This document shows positions 22,586-32,100 of a stretch of DNA of 64,000 nt, piece by piece. Numbering within the stretch: position 1 is the stretch's first letter; every line of letters starts with the position of its first letter. Under the pieces are notes generated by a model, which worked only from the letters and a program-made list of their open reading frames with translations, made no database searches and was not told the DNA's origin. The translations under genes were made by a program, and so were the position numbers. Origin of the DNA: Pomphorhynchus laevis (lineage: Eukaryota > Acanthocephala > Palaeacanthocephala > Echinorhynchida > Pomphorhynchidae); the NCBI GenBank assembly GCA_012934845.2, contig WNNJ02000064.1, positions 1-64,000 on the forward strand, given 5' to 3'.

Positions 22586-22879
22586 GGCAAATCAAAAACA
22601 TAAGGTTATCACCGGAAATTCTTATGGATAAAATGGTCAACGCGAATAGCCACAAATAAGCAAGGAAATCATGCTACCTTGAATAGCTTTGAAAATAATA
22701 ATTAAATAAGGAAAAATATTAGAGCCAGATTTTTAAACATTGATTATATGTAGTTTCATCACTATATTATTATAACATGCAAAACTATAGCCATGCAGCT
22801 GTTTTGTCTGCTCACAGTAAAACTAAATTTTATGTCAGCAAAATCTTAATCCGGATACAGGATATTGAAATTAGAATAT

Positions 22880-23835
22880 ATGCAAAGCCATGTAATTAGT
22901 AGCATTTTCTTGAAGTGCATTCTATTTTATATATTGACGATATTCTCTGGAAGTTTGTTCCAAAGGCTCACCTCTTGATGAGAAAGGCGATATAGTCTTC
23001 CGAGTTTGCCGTGATGCAGGGTCCTCACAGTAAGGGAGTGACCTCGGTTAGTAGTTCGCTGGCTTCACTGAATACAAGCGACCAGGAATCCGTCACGTTT
23101 GAATAACATCCCTAAAACATAAAATACCAAGACATACTATCCTAGTACGGATTCAAGGAATTCCAATATTGCGCAAGCATTCCTTATAAGGCAATTTCCT
23201 AAGGGAATGGTACGATCACGTCAACCTACGGAGGACATTTTCAAGCTCATTCTTCTCACCACGTGTACACGGAAATACTGCAGGGATACAATATTCAATA
23301 ATAGGACGAATAAGTGAATTGTATATTATTTTATGTCAGGAAGACGATGGGTTACAAAAACATCTCCGAACCACAAAACAAGGTTTCCTGATCGTTTGAA
23401 TGATTCTGTCCGTGTTTGGGCCACTCTTCAGTGACTTGTGCACAAGTATTCCCAAATCTCTAGTGCATTGTACCTGCGTAATTGGCTCAGCACCTAATTT
23501 ATATATCTGAAAGGAAATTTCTTGTTTCCTAAGTGCATGTCGCAGCACTTGGATATACTTAACATTCGTCCTGTATCATTACTCCACCTAACAATATTGT
23601 CTAAATCTTCCTGGAGCAGAAAATAAACATGATACGATTTAATGCACCACCATAACTTGAGGTCATCCGCAAACGTTTGGATATTGCATTTCACTCTTAA
23701 TAACAGATCATGAAGGAAAATGTTGAACAGTAAAGAGCCGAGAACCGTATCTTGAGGCACTCCGGCACAAACATGACGTGGCGAAGAAACACTATGTTCA
23801 ACACAAACGATATAACTAATTGCTGGCAGTTGGAG
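22880..23835 (-). mobile_element. Rex/CR1-like LINE fragment (third LINE family)
   Basis: Minus-strand frames encode CAGVPQDTVLGSLLFNIF (RT block B), IQTFADDLKLWWCI (FADD in place of YADD), LQEDLDNIVRWSNDTGRML, ISKCCDMHLGN, TRDLGILVHKSLK, IIYNSLIRPIIEYCIPAVF and LPYKECLRNIGIP. The motif spacing is that of CR1/Rex-type LINEs with FADD. The 5' part is missing (truncated at about 23835), and there are two or more frame breaks. It shares no close similarity with families A or B here. Confidence 0.75.
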
Positions 23836-23869
23836 GAGTGGTCATGGATCCCACCAATTTGAAAAAAAT

Positions 23870-24015
23870 TATATATATATATAAAGCTATCTTGCTAACA
23901 ACTACTACTTACAATTTTGTTTAAAGAAGCCGCAAGGCGAAACGTGAAATTGAAGAATTAATCTTTGTTTTTTGTTGGGAGAGAATAATAATCATATATA
24001 TATATTGGTAATGCG
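23870..24015. repeat. AT microsatellite-flanked Penelope-like tail
   Basis: Short TA runs at 23870-23883 and 23992-24004 flank a segment with GAAGCCGCAAGGCGAAACGTG. That is a small hairpin followed by GAAAC, as in the 3' tails of Penelope-like elements. Usual strand order, degenerate. Confidence 0.4.
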
Positions 24016-24128
24016 AAATATCGCTTGAAACTATGGTTCAGGATCCAAAACTGGCCTCGATTGATTTTAAATCCATATGTGCTGCTAAATAACTGGACTT
24101 CGATCATCAGCTCCATCAGTCTAATGTA

Positions 24129-24203
24129 TCACTCCGAGACGTTCCTAATTACCCAGCAGTCATCGTCATTCGGATGAAGTGGTTAGGGTACGTTTCGACT
24201 GCT
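24129..24203 (-). ncRNA. Decayed hammerhead-like motif with exchanged strand order
   Basis: On the minus strand: AGCAGT-C-GAAA, then ACGT...CCTAA, CCGA, a degenerate ATGACGATGA where CTGATGA is expected, ACTGCT, TTAGG...ACGT, the GTC cleavage-type triplet, and TCGG. Helix II (AGCAGT/ACTGCT), helix III (ACGT/ACGT plus CCTAA/TTAGG) and a short helix I (CCGA/TCGG) all pair, with stem sequences unlike the neighbouring copies. The catalytic CTGATGA is lost, so it is probably inactive. Confidence 0.4.
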
Positions 24204-24331
24204 TTTGTGATTATATATAGTATTAAATTCGATTGTGTTAAACTGTGTTCCGGGAGCTAATAAGCTTCAGTTTTATAATTGTAAATGTTGCCAATGACCA
24301 GAGTTCGATTACAAGTAGAGCAGACTTCCTT

Positions 24332-24407
24332 ATCACTTCTAGACGAGCTGATGGTAGCCGGCAGCACTCATCAGTAAAGTGAACTACCATCAATCGTTTC
24401 GGCTGCC
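24332..24407 (-). ncRNA. Hammerhead-core ribozyme motif, copy p1
   Basis: Minus strand order: GGCAGC-C-GAAAC, then GATTGATGGTAG, TTCACTTTA, CTGATGA, GTGCTGCC, CTACCATCAG, C, TCGT, C, TAGAAGTGA. Helix II is GGCAGC/GCTGCC. Helix III is the GATGGTAG/CTACCATC stem closed by A-C-G / C-G-T. Helix I is TCAC-TTTA / TAGAAGTGA. The GTC triplet is in the cleavage position. Strand order is not the standard one. Confidence 0.6.
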
Positions 24408-24691
24408 TTGTGATATATTAAGAAGGCATCTCCGAGAATTTGCTTACGTGGTAGCATGGTCATTACCTTTTTAAACTTACCATGTACTTTCCAGATCATC
24501 CTTATTTTATTCAGCAGGAATTTTACTTGCTGTCGTTGCTTGCTTTCTCACAGGATCCTTTGAAGGATACATTTTTATAGTATTAAATCCGATTGTGTTA
24601 AACTGTGCTCCGGGAGCTAATAAGCTTCAGTTTTATAATTGTAAATGTTGCCAAAAACCGGAGTTCGATTACAAGTAGAGCAGACTTCCTT

Positions 24692-24767
24692 ATCACTCCT
24701 AGACGAGCTGATAGTAGCCGGCAGCACTCATCAGTAAAGTGAACTACCATCAGTCGTTTCGGCTGCC
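24692..24767 (-). ncRNA. Hammerhead-core ribozyme motif, copy p2
   Basis: Same architecture 360 bp from copy p1. Differs by CTACTATCAG (G-U pairs in helix III) and TAGGAGTGA in helix I. Core words GAAA, CTGATGA and GTC are intact. Confidence 0.6.
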
Positions 24768-24884
24768 TTGTGATATTCTGAATAAAATAAGAATGATCCG
24801 GAAAGCACAATGTTAGTTTAAAGAGGTAATGCCCATGCTACCACGTAAGCAAATTCTTGGAGATGCCTTCTTAATATACCACAA

Positions 24885-24959
24885 GGCAGCCGAAACGACT
24901 GATGGTAGTTCACTTTACTGATGAGTGCTGCCGGCTACCATCAGCTCGTCTAGGAGTGA
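24885..24959 (+). ncRNA. Hammerhead-core ribozyme motif, copy r1
   Basis: GGCAGC 24885-24890, GAAA 24892-24895, helix III 5' strand 24895-24908, helix I 5' strand 24909-24917, CTGATGA 24918-24924, helix II second strand 24927-24932, helix III 3' strand 24935-24949, C17 of GTC at 24950, helix I 3' strand 24951-24959. The predicted cleavage position is after 24950. Helix III has 14 pairs with one bulged C. Helix I has eight pairs with one bulged A. Confidence 0.65.
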
Positions 24960-25248
24960 TAAGGAAGTCTGCTCTACTTGTAATCGAACTCCGGTTTTTG
25001 GCAACATTTACAATTATAAAACTGAAGCTTATTAGCTCCCGGAGCCCAGTTTAACACAATCGTATTTAAAACTATAAAAATGTATTCTCCAAAGAAAGGA
25101 TCGTATGAGACAGCAATCAACGACAGCAAGTGAAATTCCTGCCGAATAAAATTAGGATGATCAGGAAAGCACATGGTTAGTTTAAAGAGGTAATGCCCAT
25201 GCTACCACGTAAGCTAATTCTCGGAGATGCCTTCTTAATATATCACAA

Positions 25249-25323
25249 GGCAGCCGAAACGACTGATGATAGTTCACTCTACTGATGAGTACTGCCGGTT
25301 ACCATCAGCTCGTCTTGGAGTGA
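25249..25323 (+). ncRNA. Hammerhead-core ribozyme motif, copy r2
   Basis: Same layout 364 bp after r1. A C-for-T change in the helix I 5' strand (TTCACTCTA) turns a G-U pair into G-C, which supports the helix. Helix II has one mismatch (GTACTGCC). Core words GAAA, CTGATGA and GTC are intact. Confidence 0.6.
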
Positions 25324-25382
25324 TAATGAAGTCTGCTCTACTTGTAATCGAACTCCGGTTTTTGTAACATTTTTATAGCACA

Positions 25383-25445
25383 ATACAAGGGCTAAGCTTT
25401 CGGCGTAAAAGCCTTCTTCAGAGTCTGAAAATAGAAACAATACTT
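25383..25445 (-). repeat. Penelope-like 3' tail motif (usual-order degenerate hammerhead)
   Basis: On the minus strand CTGAAGAAGGC, a short hairpin GGCTTTTACGCC and GAAAGC follow each other. Similar tails occur at 43494-43530 and 52121-52150, in the standard order, next to PLE coding remnants. Confidence 0.5.
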
Positions 25446-26091
25446 GTAAATAATGGGACATACAATTTTAATCTATGTAGGGTGAAAATACGATGTGAAT
25501 ATATATAAAAAATAGTAAAGCGAAATGTATATATATCAACAACATATTATTTTTAATATCTTTATTTCCTACAAAGTTTTATTTAAAAAGCACAAAAACA
25601 AAATAAGTTATCATTCAAGTTACAAATGAAGTTATCTGCATGTCCTAGCTAGATGGCCAAATTTAGAGCAGGGCTTCTTAAAGTTGCGTTAGAACTCTAA
25701 ATTGCACTAATACTTTCTAAATTGCATAAATACTTGCATTATACTCTTTGTAGAGTTTATTTATATAGTAAGATGGAAATGCATGTTAAGGTTTTATGTA
25801 AAAATGTCATTTTGAATGTTAATGCAAAATTGAAACAACTTAATACACTTTCTGTTAGAAAAATATCCTTAATGGTTATAAATCGTGTTTTTTAATTACT
25901 CGGTCTAATTGTTGTGTTAACTCCTACATGATGACAGGGGGTAAATATAATATTAGTTAAGTGATTTGATTATTTAATGACATGATCCAAATAAATGTTC
26001 GTTTATTGTATTTTTGATTTTCTAGATTTACGCATTATAGCCAATTCTAAATATAAGCACTTAAACTTAACTTAAGTTAAAACTGTTCGAA
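25446..26091. promoter_or_regulatory. Upstream region of CNOT3
   Basis: About 650 bp of AT-rich sequence between the repeat array and the CNOT3 start codon. It should hold the promoter and 5' leader. I see no TATA box or initiator that can be picked out with confidence in such AT-rich DNA. Confidence 0.3.
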
Positions 26092-26116
26092 ATGGGCGAA
26101 AGACGCAAACTTCAAG
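26092..26116 (+). CDS. CNOT3: CNOT3 exon 1 (coding part)
   Basis: Encodes MGERRKLQ plus the first base of a Gly codon. The donor is G/GTAAAT. The start is chosen because it matches the M-x-x-RRKLQ/KRKLQ start of animal CNOT3 proteins and no earlier in-frame ATG continues it. Only 25 coding bases. Confidence 0.9.
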
Positions 26117-29100
26117 GTAAATTATATTTAGCACATTTGAATTTTTGAACCCGTTTTCTATAACTTGATGTAATCTTAACACGTTGTACATATATTTTTT
26201 TGCGGACTTACTACTCACTTGGCTTTGAACGTGCGCATTAATAGAAAATATCCGTTTGATATTAAGATATACCATTTTAAAAGGAATTTAAGAAAGAAGA
26301 TTAAATTAAAGAAATTTGAACTTCATCGAAAAACACATCTTTTTTCATATCTTGATTAGAATCACACCCACCTTATTTGAAAGTATTTGCAAAGTTAAGA
26401 AATGGCTAGCAATAGAAATTTGGTGGAGATAAAGCAATCGTAAAAATATCTTCTAACAGTAAATAACGGATGCCGCTTGCAAATAAGGAAATAAGGCTAA
26501 AAGCTGTGCAAATATATTCAGTAATTAAATTTCTATGTTTAATTTCACTTGTTATAAATATGGATTCATGTCGAGAATAAACTACTTGTGGCATCTGTGT
26601 TATTTCTTTTTCTGAAAGTTTCGGTCGTTATCGAAATTAATCAAACGTTAAGATGGATATCGGTTTCATATACATTTTTATATAAAAACACATAAGTTAC
26701 TGTAAAGTTAACCTGTGTTTTGTTGTTTTCTAAAGCTTAAAAATAAAATTGTTCATATCTAGAATAATACATCTGGTCAAATGCGGCTATCGCAAATTTA
26801 GAACATAAAATGACGTGCTGATTCTTTATTCTTAAATGCATAAATTAATTGATTTAAATTAGCACTGATGATTGTCAGCTCGTCGGAACAAAACAAATAA
26901 TGTAGCTATCAAAGCAAAGGAGTCTCAAAGTAGCCGTCACAAAGTAGCCGTCACAAAGTAGCCATCGCAAAGTATCCGTCACAAAGTAGTCGTCACAAAG
27001 TAGCCGTCAGAAAGTAGCCGTCAGAAAGTAGCCGTCACAAAGTAGCCGTCACAAAGTAGCCGTCACAAAGTAGCCGTCACAAAGTAGCCGTCACAAAGTA
27101 GCCGTCACAAAGTAGCCGTCACAAAGTAGCCGTCACAAAGTAGCCGTCACAAAGTAGCCGTCACAAAGTAGCCGTCACAAAGTAGCCGTCACAAAGTAGC
27201 CGTCACAAAGTAGCCGTCACAAAGTAGCCGTCACAAAGTAGCCGTCACAAAGTAGCCGTCACAAAGTAGCCGTCACAAAGTAGCCGTCACAAAGTAGCCG
27301 TCACAAAGTAGCCGTCACAAAGTAGCCGTCACAAAGTAGCCGTCACAAAGTAGCCGTCACAAAGTAGCCGTCACAAAGTAGCCGTCACAAAGTAGCCGTC
27401 ACAAAGTAGCCGTCACAAAGTAGCCGTCACAAAGTAGCCGTCACAAAGTAGCCGTCACAAAGTAGCCGTCACAAAGTAGCCGTCACAAAGTAGCCGTCAC
27501 AAAGTAGCTGTCAGAAAGTAGCTGTCAGAAAGTAGTCGTCACAAAGTATCCGTCACAAAGTAGCCGTCACAAAGTAGCCTTCAGAAAGTAGTCGTCACAA
27601 AGTAGTCGCAAAGTAGCCGTCACAAAGTATTCGTCACATAGTAGCCGTCACAAAGTAGCTGTCAGAACGTAGCCGTCACAAAGTAGTTATCAGAAAGTAG
27701 TCGTCACAAAGAAGGCATCACAAAGTAGCCGTCACACAGTAGCCGTCAGAAAGTAGTCGTCACCAAGTATATGTCACAAAGTAGCCGTCAGAAAGTAGTC
27801 GCCACAAAGTAGTCGCAAAGTAGCCGTCACAAAGTATTCGTCACAAAGTAGCCGTCACAAAGTAGCCGTCACAAAGTAGCCGTCACAAAGTAGCCGTCAC
27901 AAAGTAGCCGTCACAAAGTAGCCGTCACAAAGTAGCCGTCACAAAGTAGCCGTCACAAAGTAGCCGTCACAAAGTAGCCGTCACAAAGTAGCCGTCACAA
28001 AGTAGCCGTCACAAAGTAGCCGTCACAAAGTAGCCGTCACAAAGTAGCCGTCACAAAGTAGCCGTCACAAAGTAGCCGTCACAAAGTAGCCGTCACAAAG
28101 TAGCCGTCACAAAGTAGCCGTCACAAAGTAGCCGTCACAAAGTAGCCGTCACAAAGTAGCCGTCACAAAGTAGCCGTCACAAAGTAGCCGTCACAAAGTA
28201 GCCGTCACAAAGTAGCCGTCACAAAGTAGCCGTCACAAAGTAGCCGTCACAAAGTAGCCGTCACAAAGTAGCCGTCACAAAGTAGCCGTCACAAAGTAGC
28301 CGTCACAAAGTAGCCGTCACAAAGTAGCCGTCACAAAGTAGCCGTCACAAAGTAGCCGTCACAAAGTAGCCGTCACAAAGTAGCCGTCACAAAGTAGCCG
28401 TCACAAAGTAGCCGTCACAAAGTAGCCGTCACAAAGTAGCCGTCACAAAGTAGCCGTCACAAAGTAGCCGTCACAAAGTAGCCGTCACAAAGTAGCCGTC
28501 ACAAAGTAGCCGTCACAAAGTAGCCGTCACAAAGTAGCCGTCACAAAGTAGCCGTCACAAAGTAGCCGTCACAAAGTAGCCGTCACAAAGTAGCCGTCAC
28601 AAAGTAGCCGTCACAAAGTAGCCGTCACAAAGTAGCCGTCACAAAGTAGCCGTCACAAAGTAGCCGTCACAAAGTAGCCGTCACAAAGTAGCCGTCACAA
28701 AGTAGCCGTCACAAAGTAGCCGTCACAAAGTAGCCGTCACAAAGTAGCCGTCACAAAGTAGCCGTCACAAAGTAGCCGTCACAAAGTAGCCGTCACAAAG
28801 TAGCCGTCACAAAGTAGCCGTCACAAAGTAGCCGTCACAAAGTAGCCGTCACAAAGTAGCCGTCACAATGTAGCCGTCACAAAGTATCTGTCAGAAAGTA
28901 GTCGTCGCAAAGTAGTCGTCACAAAGTTGCCATCACAAAGTAGCCGTCACAAAGTAGCCGTCACAAAGTAGCCGTCACAAAGTAGCCGTCACAAAGTAGC
29001 CGTCACAAAGTAGCCGTCACAAAGTAGCCGTCACAAAGTAGCCGTCACAAAGTAGCCGTCACAAAGTAGCCGTCACAAAGTAGCCGTCACAAAGTAGCCG

Positions 29101-32100
29101 TCACAAAGTAGCCGTCACAAAGTAGCCGTCACAAAGTAGCCGTCACAAAGTAGCCGTCACAAAGTAGCCGTCACAAAGTAGCTGTCAGAAGGTAGCTGTC
29201 ACAAAGTAGCCGTCACAAAGTAGCCGTCACAAAGTAGCCGTCAGAAAGTAGCCACACAAAGTAGCCGTCAGAAAGTAGCCGTCAGAAACTAGCCGTCAGA
29301 AAGTAGCCGTCAGAAAGTAGCCGTCAGAAAGTAGCCGTCAGAAAGTAGCCGTCACAAAGTAGCCGTCACAAAGTAGCCGTCACAAAGTAGCCGTCACAAA
29401 GTAGCCGTCACAAAGTAGCCGTCACAAAGTAGCCGTCACAAAGTAGCCGTCACAAAGTAGCCGTCACAAAGTAGCCGTCACAAAGTAGCCGTCACAAAGT
29501 AGCTGTCAGAAAGTAGTCGTCACAAAATTGTCGTCAGAAAGTAGCCGTCAGAAAGTAGCCGTCACAAAGTAGCCGTCACAAAGTAGCCGTCACAAAGTAG
29601 CCGTCACAAAGTAGCCGTCACAAAGTAGCCGTCACAAAGTAGCCGTCACAAAGTAGCCGTCACAAAGTAGCCGTCACAAAGTAGCCGTCACAAAGTAGCC
29701 GTCACAAAGTAGCCGTCACAAAGTAGCCGTCACAAAGTAGCCGTCACAAAGTAGCCGTCACAAAGTAGCCGTCACAAAGTAGCCGTTACAAAGTAGCCGT
29801 CACAAAGTAGCCCTCACAAAGTAGCCGTCACAAAGTGGTCGTCGCAAAGTCTTTGTAAATAAACGTCAAAATGTAGCTGTTAATCCCGTGACATATTATT
29901 TGTGCAATCAAAGAATATATGTTGCGAAATTAGCAGTATTTTAATTAATTAGTATTATTCCGTTCAAAATTGTACTTTTAAACCTGTTAAAATCATTTGT
30001 CGCAATTTTTAATATCTTTTAGACTGTGCTAATTTTCTATATTACAAATATTAATATTCTTTGTTAAATTACAAATTCTGACTTTGCATTTAATCCTTAT
30101 ATTTAAAATTTATGTTCGGATTATATTATCCATAGTTAAATAGCTTGTCTTGTCGATATATGCAATCATTGCTTTGCCTATGTTTAGGAGAAATCGATAG
30201 GGTATTAAAGCGTGTCAGTGACGGCGTTGACACATTTGAAGATATATGGGAAAAGGTATATGTTGTATCTTAAATATTGCGCTTGAGCAATTTTATTACA
30301 TTTTGTGTTATTTGCATATTCTTTATATCAATTCGCTTGTGCTACAGCACATAAGTTTATTAATTTGTAGTTCTAGCATACACAAATTAGTAATAATTAA
30401 TAATTAAATATTATTAATAATAATTTCTATTATTTATATAATGTTGAGATTGAAACGCGTTTACATTAAAACAGTTTGTGTTTATTATCCAACGTTTCAG
30501 GTTTTAGTCACAATCACCAAAAACTTTTTCAGCTCATTGTATAGATGTAATAAAACTAGGCAGATGACTAAAATTTACCTATATCTATACAATTAGCTGA
30601 AGAGGGATTTATCAATTGTGCCTGGAATAAAAACGTTCGGATAATAAACACAAACCATCGTTATGCACATCATCGTGATGAATTATTGGTATCTTTACAG
30701 TTATGACAAATGTTACATAAGCAGCCGAATCTCACACTAAATACTACACCACTTCATCAGACTTGCGATGACTTCTGAGATCTTAGGAACGCCTAGGAAT
30801 GATTTGTTAAACTGATAGAGCTGATGGTCAAATTCCAGTTTCTTACGATTAAATATAAATTTTAAGTCAATTATATATAATGGAAGAATCTATGAAAAAA
30901 TAATTATCATCACCTATTCAATCATGCCATGATCACATTAGTATTAAATATAAAAAAGAACGCCTTGATTGAAAAAATGCGGTTTCAGATATTTTTTTAC
31001 AGTTTCGTATACTGAACAATTTCTAGCTGTACTGGATGGTTGACTTGTAAGTACGGCGTAGATAAACCGATTTAGAAAATCTAGGTTTAAATCTTATAAA
31101 TAAACTAGGGTTCAAAAGTTAATTATGGCGGTACAGAATTTTCTATAATAATAAAGATTTTCTCAAAACAATAATGCATGGAATAATAAGCTTTAACTTA
31201 AAGAAAAAGAAAATTAAAATATGACAAAAATCTTCTTTCATCCTTCTGCTTTTAAGTCCTCATCTTTATGACATCAGGTCCAGTGGGATCTGAGCCCTCC
31301 AGCCAATCCAACACGCCGTCTTCCGACTAAACCACTCGGGGTATTTCACCCCGAAAAGTTCAATCGAGGCGGACTATGCAAGGTAATTGAGAGACGAAGA
31401 GCTTGAGAAACCTTAGCCTTTGCTCTGGAGGACGTCCTCTAGAAAAGAAGACTAATCCAGAGATAGCCCAAGTGCCCAGAGGGGCACCTCGGTTTTCTCT
31501 TCAATGACAGATGTTAAGCCCGTTTCATGGTCCATCTAGCTCTCTTCAGGATACGCTTAAGTCTATCCAGGTCAGCTTTCGCCGACCAGTTCACCGTAAC
31601 GGTGAACCCCAGGTATTTTACTCGACTTGTGAAGGTGGGGAGTGGTTCAGAGGCAAATATGGAGGAGAGTGCAGAGAGTGCTAATCTCTTAAGTTTTTTC
31701 TTTGTTGCAGTGGTGCCATGAAAGACAACAGCCCGTGATTTGGCGGAGTTTAAGATAAGATTGGATTTGGGTAACTGGTCTTTTAATCTTAAGAAGAAGC
31801 GGCTGATGTCAGAAACTACGTCTTTGCACCTGTGTTCATAAAACAGGGCTGTGGTGTCATCAGCATACACCACAAGACGTTGTTCGCGTTTAAATATTTT
31901 GAATAGATTAATGGAAGCAGCAAGATATAAGATAGGAGAAAGAGGTGAACCTTGAGGCACACCCGTAATAGGGTAAAACTGACGCGCATCAGGGTCGTCT
32001 TTATAATAAAACCGTTTGGTGTACAGCAGGATCTCCACCCTGTTCACAATTCTCGCAGGCAACCCGAGGGACCTGAGAGAAGAGATCACAAAAGGAATGG

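Larger units (their letters stand above)
24230..25380. repeat. Hammerhead-bearing repeat array: two units in each orientation, about 360 bp each
   Basis: Two units in one orientation (ribozyme cores at 24332-24407 and 24692-24767, 360 bp apart) are followed by two in the other (24885-24959 and 25249-25323, 364 bp apart). Each unit also holds a GTTCGATTACAAGTAGAGCA segment, a CACGTAAGC...GGCATGGGC-type block and an AATTTCACTTGCTGTCGTTG-like block. There is no coding capacity. Unit size, tandem layout and a ribozyme in each unit resemble retrozymes or Penelope-type pLTR repeats. Related units lie at 38985-40140. Confidence 0.75.

Noticed and set aside
24230-25380. tRNA-derived SINE
   Set aside because: GTTCGATTAC resembles a B box, but there is no A box at the right distance and no tRNA-like fold.
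26926-29850. CRISPR-like or coding tandem repeat
   Set aside because: The 14-bp units abut directly with no spacers, and the unit length closes every frame with TAG or TGA. It is an intronic minisatellite.
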